The notes under the pieces were generated by a model. The model was not told where the DNA came from, did not search any database, and saw only the letters and a list, made by a program, of their open reading frames with translations. A stretch of DNA of 64,000 bases, taken from assembly GCF_000471905.2 (NCBI RefSeq), contig NW_006498507.1:2591781-2655780 (forward strand), in the 5' to 3' direction. This DNA comes from Amborella trichopoda (lineage: Eukaryota; Streptophyta; Magnoliopsida; Amborellales; Amborellaceae). The translations under genes and the position numbers were made by a program. This document shows, one piece after another, positions 1 through 11,543 of this stretch (the stretch's first letter is position 1; every line of letters begins with the position of its first letter).

Positions 1-230
1 GTTGAAAATTAGTGAAAAAAATGGATTTTAACAAATCGATTTGTACTTAGGGGTATTTTTAAAATTTGTTGAGAAAGATGGGAAAATATAAAAGTGAGTA
101 TCAATGACCAAAAATTCTTTTAATATTTACCATAATGTAAGAATATTAAAATAGTGTTAAAAAAATCGACTTGACCAACTTTTTTTTTTTACTTTTTTCG
201 GTCTTTTTTCTCACTTTTTGGTGCCAACTT
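1..230. repeat. dispersed AT-rich repeat fragment, copy 1
   Basis: About the first 170 bases match 33040-33210 over most of their length. Both contain a run starting GAAAATTA(G/A)TGAAAAAAATGG and a block AAGATGGGAAAATATAAAAG followed by TGAGTAT. The 33-kb copy lies inside a putative TIR element (32840-33370), so this is probably the clipped interior of a related element. No coding potential is seen. Confidence 0.55.
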
Positions 231-879
231 GCCAGGAATCGGCAAGCTGACTCGCTCGAGGGAGTGCGGGAGTGCCCAAGTCAGTACTTGATTCCGGGTT
301 TTTAAATACCACAAAATTTAAATGCATATTCCCATTTAAGTTCATGCATTAATATTTCAATAAATTTGGCATTTCCACCCTTTTTTAGAAGTTAAAATAG
401 ATATTAGCTCTTGGTAATTCCTGAAAGCATTGGTAAAAATGACTTTCACTAAAAAGGGAAATACGGTAAATTTGAGGTTCCAATAACGTGGGTACTTTTG
501 TATTTGGGTAAAAGTTGAAAGTTGTGGAGAATTCCCTTCTACCAAAATAATAACACTAATTTTGGGTTTTTTCTTAGAATTTGATCAAGAGATTGGCATT
601 AAATTTTGGGATTGTATGTAAAGAGATGATTTATCTTTTTGTACATGGAGGTTATAATTATTCTTAGCCATTAAATTTCAAAATAGGTGGTTGTAATAGA
701 CACAAAGTTATAAAAAAAAATATCGAACTTCGTTGACTCACCCTAAACCATCCAGTGTGACATCTAATGAGTAATAATGATTGCAATCTCCTTGTACAAA
801 AGATAAATACTCTTTTATAGACAATCCCTTAAATTTTACCGTCAATATTTTTAAGACCGCGGTTGTTTCTTTATTGGAT
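231..879. other. intergenic, nothing recognised
   Basis: AT-rich sequence. The one short minus-strand open frame (357-545) has no recognisable family and no support as a gene. I see no RNA gene or structured repeat. Confidence 0.5.
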
Positions 880-1265
880 AAAAGGTGGTAATGAATTTCA
901 TTTTACCAAAAACAATAACCTCTAATTTTGGGGTTCTCCTTAATAATAACACTAATTTGATAAATTTCCCATTTTACTATTAAGAGATCTACAATTTTAC
1001 TATTGTATAAAGGGTTTGATTTGCATAAGGTTGCAACCTTAAATAATTAAATTAAGGTACACCTCCAAATTTTGTTAAAAGGTGGTGATGAATTTCTTTT
1101 TACCCAAAAAAAAAAAAACCTTTAACTTTGGGGTTCTCCTTTATAATAACATTAGTTTGATGAATTTCCCATTTTATTATTAAGAGATCTACATTTTTAC
1201 TATTTTCAATTTGCATAATGTTGCAACCTTGAACAATTAAAATAAGGTACACCTCCAAATTTTGC
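880..1265. repeat. tandem duplication, about 197 bp x 2
   Basis: The unit beginning AAAAGGTGGT at 880 recurs at 1077 with substitutions and small indels. Each copy contains TTTGGGGTTCTCCTT, an AAGAGATCTACA block and a terminus of the hairpin MITE family (AAGGTTGCAACCTT in copy 1, a decayed version in copy 2). Confidence 0.7.
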
Positions 1266-1510
1266 TATGATATGCAATTTTGAGCTCGAAAATTATTACG
1301 ATAATGCGAGATTTGCTTTTATCTCTAATTATAAAGTTTTTAACTCCAACAATAGTTCAAATAAAGTAGATATATAAACGTATAAAAATGTTGAAAATAA
1401 ATGATCTAAATAATGTGTTATAAAATATACTATTTTTAAAACTTGAAATCTCTTTTCTCTCCATATCTATATATCTTGATGCGAAGATGATTAATCATAT
1501 ATTATTCCAA
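1205..1510. mobile_element. terminal-hairpin MITE family, copy 1 (3'-truncated)
   Basis: It starts with the ATTTGCATAA-type terminus and a decayed AAGGTTGCAACCTT stem. It continues with the family interior (AATTATAAAGTTTTTAACTC, then AAACTTGAAATC) and the mid-element palindrome region CTTGATGCGAAGATGAT near 1477-1493. The right terminus is not visible. Assignment rests on similarity to the other copies in this window (11942, 47576, 56535). Confidence 0.55.
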
Positions 1511-1592
1511 CTTCAAAACAGCATTTTTTGAAAGATGTCATAGGTACACATTTTAACAGACCAACCTTTTCCTTATATGCATATAGAAATAT

Positions 1593-1890
1593 ATGAAAGA
1601 AGTGTTTTGTGAGTCAACCGACTCACTAGCCCACACAATCACAAATGTTTATCTTCAAGATGAACATCCCCAATTAAAAATTCCTATCCACCGGATAGAA
1701 AAATATTATAATATAATATTTTAAAATTTTATTTTATTATATTTTTTCTTTTATATTCATGATCATCATAGTGTGGATAATGGTTCAATATAAATTTGGA
1801 TCCAAAATCAATATAAATAATGGGTGTTCAAAAGAACCCGCAAGAAAATAGTATGAGTCGAGGGACTCAAAGAAACTGGGTCCTATATAT
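1593..1890. repeat. dispersed repeat pair, copy 1
   Basis: It shares with 12318-12580 the blocks TGTTTTGTGAGTC, CACTAGCCCACACAATCACA, AAGATGAACATCC and TATTTTAAAATTTTATTTTA, plus a downstream GAATTTGGATCC segment. No ORF is present. The element type is unknown. Both copies lie within about 100 bp downstream of a hairpin-MITE copy. Confidence 0.65.
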
Positions 1891-2530
1891 ATCTGGGAAA
1901 GTGATGGAATAGTTTAGTGTTCACCATTTTAAATTACGTAAGTAGCCTTTTGTCTCACTTAAAAGCCAATGAGCCCCGTCTTTTTCGAACGTCATTTGGC
2001 GATATAATTGAATTTGTTTTCAAATCTTTTATTGGTATAAGTCGTATCTTTGAATTCATTACTTTAGGGATATGATATTTATGTGGAATTTTATTGATGG
2101 GACCCAATTAGTCAAACTAATGCACGGTTCAGATTTACAGATGTAAGTGCCCTAGATATATAGACCGTAGGATCAATACCCACTTTAGTTGTACTCATAT
2201 CTTCGTATTTGAATCAAATAACGGAGGGTGCTATATTCCCTCTTGCATGTGTGAATCACACGTGTGTTGACTGGGTGTCGAGAAATTATTATTAGAAGCC
2301 AGCGATCTATGGTCGCAGCCGTTCCCGATAAAGAATTGATAGGGCCCGCACTCTCTCTCTCTCTCTCCGTCTCAGTTTTCTTTTATTTGCTTTTGGGAAT
2401 ATAATATACACTACTCTCTCTCCTCTCTCTCTCTCTCTCCCCAATAGACGACCATAGGTCCAAACGGCCCCCTCATCTCAATGGGAAATGTTTAGAACCT
2501 GTTTAATATCGTGCATTGTGCTTGCTCATA
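1891..2530. other. intergenic with CT microsatellites
   Basis: Two CT-rich tracts (about 2350-2368 and 2414-2440) lie in otherwise unremarkable sequence. No gene was recognised here. Confidence 0.5.
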
Positions 2531-2532
2531 TA

Positions 2533-4290
2533 CAATAGTTTAAAAAGTGGACCGGTAACTTGGATCGGGCACCTAAAAAATCGATTTAAATTGACGAATC
2601 GGCGATTTAGATCGAAAATCGGTTAAATCGGTCGGATTAAAACTTCAAAAAAATCTGAAAAAAAATATTGAAATTCATTATAAATGTTGTTTTTTAGGAA
2701 TTCAATAAGAAATGATGGTACTACGCTATTAACTTCTATTGCTTTCATCAATTTATAAATATTGAGATGTTTTTTCCCTGTATGAACTTATGTTGACCGT
2801 TAAATTTACATCTTACAAAATAAATCATAGAATTATCATGGATTAAGTATATAATCGTATATGGACTACAATAAAGAGTTGACTAAATCGATGAAAAATT
2901 GGCCACTAAAATCTTGAATTGACGAAGACCCTAATCCGCTTAAAAAACCCAAATTATTACAACCTAACTAACTATAATATTATATACCAATAATATTTTA
3001 TAATTATTTTATTATATAAATAATAACAAATCCAAAATATTTTATAATATCATCTAATTTAAAATGTATTATTGACAACTGTAAGAAAAATAGTACACTA
3101 CATGATTTATAATACAAAAATTAATAACTGAAATAAAAGATTTGGTTATCAATGTAGAAATTATTAGAATACGTACCAATTTTCTTTAATTTTTTAGGTT
3201 TCTAGAATAAATTAGTGGAAGAGATTGTTAGTAGAAAGAGACAGATTTCAAATGGCCTCATTGTATGAATCCTATCTTTAATTAATATTATTAAATTTAC
3301 GTTAAAGACCGTCATGTTATAAAAATAAAAAATATAATTAGACCATTTATTCTTAGGTTGTATTAAGAAATGCCTTTTATTTTTTTGACAATAAATACTT
3401 ATTGTGTTATCTTTTATTTTTTTTTAACAAGAAAAATATGATACTTGTTGATTATCTTCTTCTTTTTTTTGGACAAAAGAAGAAGATGTTGTACTACATT
3501 TTTTTTTGCTTGTTGTATTACTTTCTATTTTTTTTATCATGTGAGCTAGTACTAATTTTTTAATCCTAATTAACTAATTAATTAATTATTACTCATATAA
3601 TGAAATAATACCATGATATAGTAGCTTAATAAAGTTTTTATGTTTTTTTGGTAAGTAAATTTAAATTTTTTTGGTGAAAGATAGTGGTGATGGGCACGTA
3701 ATTATTATTTTTAATAAATTTTTTCTTTTTTTATCATCAAATTTCGTTGCCACAATCAGACATACAACTTTCTTATTCATGACGGGCATACACCGTTGTG
3801 CGTACACCATCGCGTGTACACTATCTCACTGCAATTTATCCCAAGCTAATAATATTTACCAGCATTTTTTCAACTCACAGATATATCCCATATCGAAGCG
3901 ATGTGAGAAGAGTGCTGGTTTGTTGTATGTTGTCTTGGCCATGTGAGGCGTGTGTATTGCACGTTGTGACTTTTTAAGCTGACAAAAATTTGTCAATCAC
4001 GTGGGAGGAGCAAGGTGGCAAAAATTTATCAATCACGTGGGGGAGTAAAGTGGAGAGCAAGGTGGTGGCAAAAATTTGTCAATCACGTGGGGGGAGTATA
4101 GTGGAGTGCCAGTTGGCATAAATCACATTTCAGAAAAACCAGGGTGGGTTCATAAAAAGAAAACCGGATTGAAAAATAAAAAAGTAGGAACCTCCCGGTT
4201 TTGTCGATACTACATTTGGATCGGTTATAACCGATACCTGATCCGGATCGCCCGATTCCGAATCGGATCGGCGATTTTATAAACACTGCT
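2533..4290. mobile_element. putative non-autonomous TIR element, about 1.75 kb
   Basis: Both ends are unusually rich in ATCGG/CCGAT words, in opposite orientation: 2540-2640 has GGATCGGG, GAATCGGCG and AAATCGGTTA; 4200-4282 has ATCGGTTATAACCGAT, ATCCGGATCG and GGCGATTTTATAAAC. The interior is very AT-rich and non-coding. The architecture (GC-rich inverted ends, AT-rich core) resembles 23446-24976, 28120-28620 and 32840-33370. Exact ends and target-site duplications were not established. Confidence 0.33.
3982..4100. repeat. three-copy repeat, each with a CACGTG G-box
   Basis: CAAAAATTT(G/A)TCAATCACGTGG starts at about 3982, 4019 and 4069, so three imperfect copies with variable spacing each present CACGTGG. 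No gene start lies close by. It may be an internal repeat of the surrounding element rather than a promoter. Confidence 0.75.
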
Positions 4291-4564
4291 CATATATATG
4301 TACTTTCTCTCTAAAAAAATGCAAAAAAACCTAAATTACTTATGCTAGAAAAGTAATTTGGCCATGTATTTACAACCCAAATGTCAAAATTTCTACATTT
4401 TCGTGATTCAATGATTTAGGAGATCATGCTTTTTTGAAATATCTCATTGAATGCACTACCGTAATTGAAATATATCATTGGAATCATCACTACCCAAAAT
4501 TGAACAAAACAACTTTTGAGGTTCTTAGTATTACTACTATATGGTAGTTTGTATATTATATTAA

Positions 4565-4670
4565 ATCTCTCTCCTCTATATCTTCTCTCTCTTATTTGAA
4601 TTCCCTCTCTCTTTCTCCCCCCCCCCCCCCTCCCCCCTCCTCTCTCTCTCATGGTGATCTCTCTCGCACA
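4565..4670. repeat. CT microsatellite with a poly-C run
   Basis: Pyrimidine-only tracts (TCTCTCTCT) flank a run of about 13 C at 4617-4630. The minus-strand open frame over it is low-complexity and not a gene. Confidence 0.8.
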
Positions 4671-5249
4671 CCAAGCATCAGCCTCTTAGGGCAATGTTAA
4701 AAAAATTTGAGCGCATCTAAAATATGGTCTTGTATAAGTATATACACTTACTCCCTCGGGTAAAGCCATGAAGCAAAGCCAATATTTCGGTAAGATTTGC
4801 AGTTGCTACACCTATCGAACCTGCATAGCTAAAAAAATAACTTTCACATTCCAATCTCTCACCATACCTCCAAAGTCTATTGCTCTTGGGTTACCCAATG
4901 AACTATCATTAAAATTAAGCTTAAAACATCCCCTAGTGGTGGGCACCAACAACTAACAGGCCTAATCTTAGGGGACCAGGATAGTGCTGAAGTGGCTAAG
5001 TTCAACCTTACATCCACCTCTGTAATATCCCCTCCCTCCTAGTAACTGAGAGCCAAGATAAATTAGTTTGAATATTATTATTGCAAATCACCTCCATAGG
5101 CAAGTATCTTCCCCTCAAACGTTCGTCTATTTCTTTCCTTCCACACTTCCCAAAGTGTAGCCCCCCTAATAATCCTTCATATTATTCTCCACAACTTAGG
5201 TAAACAATTAAAATCCAATTGAGATATAATACCCATGCATTCTTGAGGT

Positions 5250-5905
5250 AGAGTTGTCAAAACACCCTAATTTGCTGAAAAAAAAGTCCCAAATGCTCAC
5301 AATAAGGCTGCAACGAACAAATAGGTATGCCATCGATTCCCCATCACTTTTACATATCAAACAAATATTCGGAAGACATTTCCTTCTTTTGATTATGTTG
5401 TCAACAGTCGGAATCTTATTCTCTCCAGCTAACCAAATAAAACACTAAGCCTTATGATGTATAGGTCATTTCCATACCTGGGCTATATGTGGGATTGACA
5501 ACCTCCACCTATCATTGAATAGCAAAGCATACATTGACTTTATTGAAAAAAGACCATCATGATTAATCTCCCACGCCACTCATCCTCTATACCCTGACTA
5601 ACATACAGCTCTTCTAACTCAACAAGCAATGATGTCAGTTGCAACATCACCACTTCAGGGACTCTATTATAAGGCAGTTGAATATTCCATAGAACTTGTT
5701 CTCCTAAAAGTCATAGATCTCCTCTATTGTAGCTTGAGGGTTGGATACTCTCGCAAAAAGCTCAGGGTAAGATAGCTTTAACGACTATTGTCCACACCAC
5801 TTATGATGCCAAAAAGACACGAAGGAGCCTTCTCCAACACACCACCTCACATCCCTCGAAAATAAGACCTGCATGAATATATTTCCAAAAAACTGATATA
5901 GAGGA
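5250..5905 (-). pseudogene. LINE zf-RVT-like C-terminal region, broken
   Basis: Minus-strand frames give pieces such as WCVGEGSFVSFWHHKWCG (around 5800-5850), the usual 'GDG...FWHD.WCG' segment after the RT domain, and WLAGENKIPTVDNIIKRRK followed by CxxC (around 5340-5440), the zf-RVT zinc-binding segment. Stops and frameshifts separate them. Confidence 0.7.
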
Positions 5906-5974
5906 ACTATCTCTCCCACTTTCAATCCACATCCCAAAAATGTCTACTCCATACTTAGCCTCTAAAACCTTACA

Positions 5975-6379
5975 CTATAACTGATCTTTAAGAATAAGAC
6001 TGCGCCACCACCACTTATACAACAATGCCTCATTTATAAGGCCAATCTTCCTTATCCATAATCCCCCTTCTACTTTCGGTGTACATACTCTATCCCACCT
6101 TAGAAGGTGATTTTTTTTTTCTTCACCAAGAGTTCTCCAAAGGAAGTCCCTCACCATCCTTTGAATCTTTTTAATCACATTGTTTGGCATTTTTATAAGT
6201 AACATTTGGTAAACTGGAAGATTAGCCATACACGATCTTAGCAATGTTACTCTCCCCCCTAATGACAGATATTTCGGCTTCAACAAATCAAGCTTACACT
6301 GAGCTCTTTGAATCACCCTATCCCACACTGATATACCTAAATGAGAATCCGATAATGGCAATCCCGAATAAGTGATCAA
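5975..6379 (-). pseudogene. LINE post-reverse-transcriptase region
   Basis: An open stretch of 134 codons contains typical plant L1 segments: GLPLSDSHLGISVWDRVIQR, then LSLGGRVTLLRSCMANLPVY and FLWRTLGEEKKNHLLRWDRV. This is the conserved segment between the RT catalytic domain and zf-RVT. It is part of the LINE above and not an independent gene. Confidence 0.85.
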
Positions 6380-6399
6380 GAATTTATCAACCCTACATC

Positions 6400-7222
6400 G
6401 TAATGCCTAAGCTAATGTCTTTACCAATTGATCATTATAGTTAATCCCTATCAGCAATGTCTTTGCCAAATTGACTTTAAGTCCAACTGTTACTTCACAA
6501 CAATTGAAAAAACGACCAATATCCTTAATATGCTCCTCATTTGCCTTACTAAAGATGAGGGTATCATCCACATATTATAAGTGAGAGATAATAGATCACT
6601 CCTGTCTCGTTTTAAATCCAACAAAATTTCCCTTATCAACCACATTATTTACCATCAAACTAAAACATTACCCATACAATGTATACAAGAATGGTGATAG
6701 GGGGTCCCCTTGCCTGAGACCCCTTGAAGCTATAAAAAAGCCTTTTGGATAGCCATCAATGAGCACCGAAAAATACACTAAGGATAGGCACCCAAAGATC
6801 CATTTCCTCCAATTTATCCCAAATCACATTCTCTTCATCATTTCTAAAATAACATTTCATTCAACCTTGTTATAGGCCTTTTCCATATCTAACTTAATAA
6901 TCACTCCAGGCTCCCCACTTGTGTCCCTCGAATGGATACACTCTTGAGCTACGAGCACACTATCATAAATTAACCGGTTTTGGATAAAAGCATATTGATG
7001 ACCTGAAATGACAAAATCCAAAACCTTCTTCAGCTTCCCTGCTAAAACTTTTGCCACAAACTTATACAGACTGGTTGGTAAACTAATAAGGTGAATGTTT
7101 GATAACACAGCTATAACTGACTCTTTAGGGATCAATACAATATAAGTTGGATTTATACCCTTAAAAAGTTCACCATTGTCCATAAAACTACTTGTCATTT
7201 GTAGAAGTTCTCCAGACACCAT
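6400..7222 (-). pseudogene. LINE reverse transcriptase domain, broken
   Basis: Codons at 7222-6857 encode the N-terminal RT block (NPTYIVLIPKES, LISLPTSLYKFVAKVLAGKL, QYAFIQNRLI, GVIIKLDMEKAYNKV). A shifted frame continues to the catalytic YVDD, encoded at 6574-6563. A TAA at 6577-6575 sits directly before YVDD, where a glutamine codon is usual, so the protein is truncated just before its catalytic aspartates. The block order matches plant L1 RTs. Confidence 0.85.
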
Positions 7223-8320
7223 GAACTAATTTTTTTTTAGAAAAAAGCACAAGGGGAAACCATATGGGCTTGGTACTTTATCTCCAACCAATGCAAAAAC
7301 CTCTTTTTCAACTCTTTTAAGGAAACCACCTCCTCCAATTGTACCACCATATGGGACGATAGTACTTTAAAAGAAATGTGATCCATCATAGGAGTGAATC
7401 ACACTTCTGAAGTGAAGGCCTTTTGGAAGTGGTCAATAATTGCTTGATTGACTCCACTTCTATCATCTGAATCAATGTCCGGGATAGATAGCCTAGATAT
7501 ATTATTCTGCCTCTTACGGGCACTAGCTATAGTATGAAAGTGTTTCGTATTTTGATCACCATCTTTCAGTCATTTTACCCGTGATCTTTGCCTCCAATAA
7601 ATCTCTTCAGATCCACGACAATCACTTAAAGATTTTAACATCTCTTTCCTAGCAAATAAAACACTATCTGAAACACTCCCTTCTTCTTGGATCGACTGAT
7701 ATATGGCTTGAATATCAGCTAAGCAACTTTTAATTTTCTCTAAACTGGTATCTATTTTCCTTTTTCCACTCAATCAGTTTATGCTTAACATTTAACAATT
7801 TTTATTCAACTAAAAGTCTAATGATCCAAAAGTAATTGTATTATCCCAAGTACTCCTAACCAAATTTACAACTTGATGCTCTTCTAGCCAACCAATCTCC
7901 AACCTGAAAGGTCTAGGTCCCCTAATAAAATTACTCGAACATAAAATCAAGAGGTGATGATCTAAAGATAATCGTGGTAAAGCCTTAACATATGCCAAAG
8001 GAAAAGTCTCTAACCACGCATGACACTAGAAATCTATCAATTTTTGTCATGATGAGAGCAACCATAGAATTATTCATCAAAGTAGATAGGGCACCCACCA
8101 TAAGCATATAAAAAATAACATTATTTTAGTAAACCTATTAAACAACCCCATTGACGAATTTATAGTACCTTTGGAAGAGGAGTCATTCGGCCAACGAGTG
8201 AGGTTGAAATCAGTTCCAATACAGAATGGAACATTGTACAGAGATAGAAAACCCTAAATTTCATTAAGAAAACATTCTTTTAAAGAACTAAGATTTGGTC
8301 CATAGACATTTAGTAGTCCC

Positions 8321-8617
8321 TCAAGAAAACCCAGACATAGGTTCGCTAAAAGTAACTCCCAAAGATCTATACCCCTTAAAAACATCAAGCCATGGCAAAA
8401 TTTGTGGATTACACAACACCCATAGACCTCCTAACGCCCCCATTGAATCTACACCTTCAAAACAAACTGACCCACGACCCCAAACTTCCCGCACCCCAGC
8501 AAGAGTAGGGCTAGGAAGCTTGGTTTCTTGCAATATAACAACATCAGGTTTATATTTACTAACTAGAAACAAAACATCCATCTTCCTACTAACATCCCCC
8601 AAACCCCTAACATTCAA
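8321..8617 (-). pseudogene. LINE AP-endonuclease domain, N-terminal part
   Basis: It begins MNVRGLGDVSRKMDVLFLVS and continues KPDVVILQETK, the Asn and Glu metal-binding motifs of the exonuclease-endonuclease-phosphatase family at the start of LINE ORF2. More endonuclease sequence follows toward 7830 in broken frames. Confidence 0.85.
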
Positions 8618-8639
8618 ATTTTAAAAAAATCATTTACGA

Positions 8640-9440
8640 AGAGAGGATACCCTTAGGAGGTGGTCCAAAGTAGTGCTGCTCCAGCATCAGTGCAATATCC
8701 GTTGAAGAAGTATTCGAACGATCAGATGAAGACTCTGAATTTCCACTACTAATTTCCACCAGAGTTGGCACACCAACTGTATGTCAATTAATGACCACTC
8801 TAGAGCCCCTCGACGCCAATATAGCTGGCACCGACTGTTTTCCTTTAGCCCTCTTTGACCCTAAACGATTAGGCATATTCTCAGGAGTAATAATAACATC
8901 TTTATGCTTGGTATTCACCTCTGCCTCCACCACTTCAAGCACCACCTTCTCCTTCATCCTATCCATATTTTCAGCAGCTACTTTCTTACTTCTAATGTCC
9001 TCCAGAATCACTGCTAAGGGAACTTCTTCAAGGTAATCTAACCCCATATTCTCAACCATGGCCTCATTGAAGTTATCTTCTAACCCATCCAAAGATTCAA
9101 CTTGAGCTTCCGGAGCAAGAAAAGCCAGAATCTCCTCTTCTCTCGGTAAGACGCTCAAAGGCTAACTTTCCAATTCCACAATAGGTAACTCTGAATCCAA
9201 GACATAAACGTCTTGATCATCTCCCAACATCTCACCCCTCTAATCTGTACCTTCATCTTTCGACTCCAACACAGGTATGACTGCCAAAGGATCCACCATC
9301 ATAGGGTCGAACGTAGGCTTAGCCTCAGGATCAATATATTTCTTTACTACCCTCTTACATGGCTGAATCTTCATTATCACTGAAGCTGCTAACAAACGGG
9401 ATAAGAAACCGAAAACTTTTTCCACCGTCTCTTTTTACAC
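8640..9440 (-). pseudogene. LINE ORF1 (gag-like), C-terminal half, unrecognised in detail
   Basis: Two minus-strand open stretches (9425-9240 and 9158-8784) encode acidic, Lys/Glu-rich protein upstream of the endonuclease, where plant L1 ORF1 lies. The missing upstream part resumes beyond the transposon at 11544. Assignment is by position and composition. Confidence 0.55.
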
Positions 9441-9499
9441 TAAGGGCCTGTTTGATGACTAGAAGCAAGTTCATGAACTGTAAATTGGAAGTTCCTCAT

Positions 9500-9655
9500 T
9501 GCTGGGAAGATAGAAGTTACTATAAGAAGTTCATGGTTTCTTTGTTTGATAACTTCCTGTGAAGTTAAAGAAGTTCCTAGTTTTTGTGTTTGATAACCTC
9601 CTCGGAAGTTAAAGAAGTTCCTGGTTTCTGTGTTTGATAACCTCCTAGGGTTTAT
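9500..9655. repeat. subterminal tandem repeats of the Harbinger-like element
   Basis: GAAGTTCCT...GTGTTTGATAACCTCCT recurs about every 50 bases (near 9540, 9568 and 9614) with small changes. Subterminal repeats are common in TIR transposons as transposase-binding sites. Confidence 0.6.
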
Positions 9656-10761
9656 ACTACGCAACATGCCGACATATCTTTCATTTTCATTTAAGAATGC
9701 ATTACCCATTTAAATAATAAATTAATACTACTAGGGTCAAATTTTCAAATCCAATTTCTCCAAGCTCAAAGTCAATCAAATGCAGGACAATGTATTGATA
9801 CTTGATCAAGACAGTCTCTACTAATATTCTACTAATACAAGTGGACACATCATCTAACATTTCCAATTAGTATGTAAATGTGTGTTTCAAAGCATAAGAT
9901 CGCTTTTCTTTTCTTTTCAGTAAGTGTAACATCACCTTTCAGTTTCTAAATCATGTTAATAATCCATAAATAATAAGAAAATAGGCAGCAACACTAGTAT
10001 CAAAAAATGTGAGTATACATAAAATTTGTGCACTTAGATGATGATTCTTAGTTGCGCTTAAACAAAGCAATTTCTTGTACTGCCTTCTTGAGGATTGTTT
10101 GTAATATCACCATCAGTCAATGACTCAATTAATATGTATTGCATTCCCAGTAAGTTCCACGTGCAGCAACAAAATCAACTCAATGATGGCAGAATGGACA
10201 ACAATATGAACAAGATGGTCAATAAGTTTATTATAAACAGGGACTGAGAAAATTCATAAAAATAAAAAATAAAAAAGAAGAAGAAGAAGGGAGAATGCCA
10301 ATCTAAAAAAAAAAGCAATCAAATACTTACAAAAATACTGGGTTACCCTTAGCTCTAGAAATGCGTAAACATCATGTTTTATTCCAATGCATTTATGACA
10401 ATGCCATCTTAAGCAAGTAGTTCATTGCTCACATAATTTCACATATACATTATCAATCTGGCAAACACACAATAACATTGTGCAATACTTCCAATACAAT
10501 GTTCAATAAGCCACAGGCTCAATTGTGTGGAGAATTTACCAAGGATTTTCTTTAATTCTTATTCCTTTAAATTGGTTTTTCCTCTTCTTATATGTTTTAC
10601 AAGCACAAGAACATCCCAAATTCCATATAAACCAAACAAGAACAGAGAACCATAAATTTGAGCAATCTTAAGCAACCATATCAATCCCAAATCTAAGAGA
10701 AAAAAAAGCAAAAAATGAATCCGTCTTTGAAGATTCAGAAACTAATATATTCATGGAGTTA

Positions 10762-10880
10762 AAAAATGAACAGAAATACCTAGGAGGCAAGCGATTGAAA
10801 TGAGTTTCTAATTGCTCTATGAAATCAGGAGTAGAAGCTTCTTCAAGGCCACTTCCCACACGCCTATCAAAGAATTTCAA
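10762..10880 (-). pseudogene. captured exon fragment of an ACT-domain STY-type protein kinase
   Basis: The minus strand reads FFDRRVGSGLEEASTPDFIE then QLETHFNRLPPR. This matches the region just upstream of the ACT domain in plant STY8/STY17/STY46 kinases, where '..RL..SG.EEA..P.F...LW.HFNRLP.RY' is conserved. The peptide stops at AG|GTATTTC, a plausible splice donor at the family's RLPxR|Y junction, so genomic DNA with part of an intron seems to have been captured. Identification is from memory of the family and not from a search. Confidence 0.5.
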
Positions 10881-11002
10881 AAAACCAGAAAACCATAAGG
10901 CCTTATGAAAACCTAGATTTTGCTCAGTGTTTTTACCCCTCTATAGCTATGGTTGATTTAACAGGTTTTCCCCAAATTTTGTAAATTAGGGTTTTGAAAG
11001 CC

Positions 11003-11160
11003 ATGGAAGAGGTTCAAAACAAACAGGAGATATTTAGGAACTTCATCATTGGATTGCCCAAAGAGATGGACATGGAATTGAGGACTTCAAATCTTACGCT
11101 GAAAGTTGCAGAGGATTTCAGAGCTTTGATTGTGAAGAATCTGTACCTCTCTTGCAGAGG
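11003..11160 (+). pseudogene. captured first-exon fragment of an NADPH-dependent 2-alkenal reductase
   Basis: From the ATG at 11003 it reads MEEVQNKQEIFRNFIIGLPK, EMDMELRTSN, then ALIVKNLYLSC. Plant 2-alkenal reductases / double-bond reductases (zeta-crystallin-like MDR family) begin with 'EV.NKQVI...YV.GFPKE.DM' and continue to 'VLVKNLYLSCDPYMR'. The match stops at LYLSC, after which a 60-bp tandem repeat follows. The fragment lacks the cofactor-binding and catalytic domains and cannot be functional. Confidence 0.65.
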
Positions 11161-11295
11161 GTTCCAGAGCCTTGGTGAGAGCCTAACTGAGCTGCAGAGA
11201 GACTGAGGTACCAAGAAGAGAGGCTGGCAGAGCCTTGGTGAGAGCCTAGCTGAGTTGCAGAGAGGCTAAGGTGGGAAGAAGAGAGGCAGGCAGCG
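11160..11295. repeat. about 60-bp tandem repeat x 2
   Basis: CAGAGCCTTGGTGAGAGCCT(A)..GCTGA followed by GTTGCAGAGAG and GAAGAGAGGC occurs twice, at about 11165 and 11228, inside the Harbinger-like element. Confidence 0.7.
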
Positions 11296-11543
11296 TGAGG
11301 AAAAAAAAAATTGGGGTGAAGCATTTTTATCTCGTGAACGTCCATTACAAACTTCCCTTTTTCTTTTTTTTTTAAGTTCCGTAGTTTTCCACATAACTTT
11401 TTTTACCTGTAAAAGAGGAAAGAACTAGAACACAAATAAGTTTTTTAAAAATCTTATTTTTTTTTATCAAACACAGACGATGAACAGTAAGAGGTAAGTT
11501 TCAACTTATGGTAAGTAACTTCTTGTTATCAAACACACCTTAA

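Larger units (their letters stand above)
9444..11540. mobile_element. PIF/Harbinger-like element with captured gene fragments (Pack type)
   Basis: The left end reads GGGCCTGTTTGATGAC and the right end, reverse-complemented, reads AGGTGTGTTTGATAAC. Each is flanked by TAA (9441-9443 and 11541-11543), the TWA target duplication typical of PIF/Harbinger. LINE ORF1 sequence resumes on each side, so the insertion is nested and younger than the LINE. No transposase is visible. Inside are subterminal repeats (9540-9655), a minus-strand STY-kinase-like exon (10880-10762) and a plus-strand 2-alkenal-reductase-like exon (11003-11155). Superfamily assignment is an inference from TIR and TSD. Confidence 0.7.

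Noticed and set aside
2533..4290. Calling 2533-4290 a definite Mutator-like element
   Set aside because: The GC-rich ends face each other but I could not fix the exact termini or a 9-bp target duplication, so only a low-confidence TIR element is listed.
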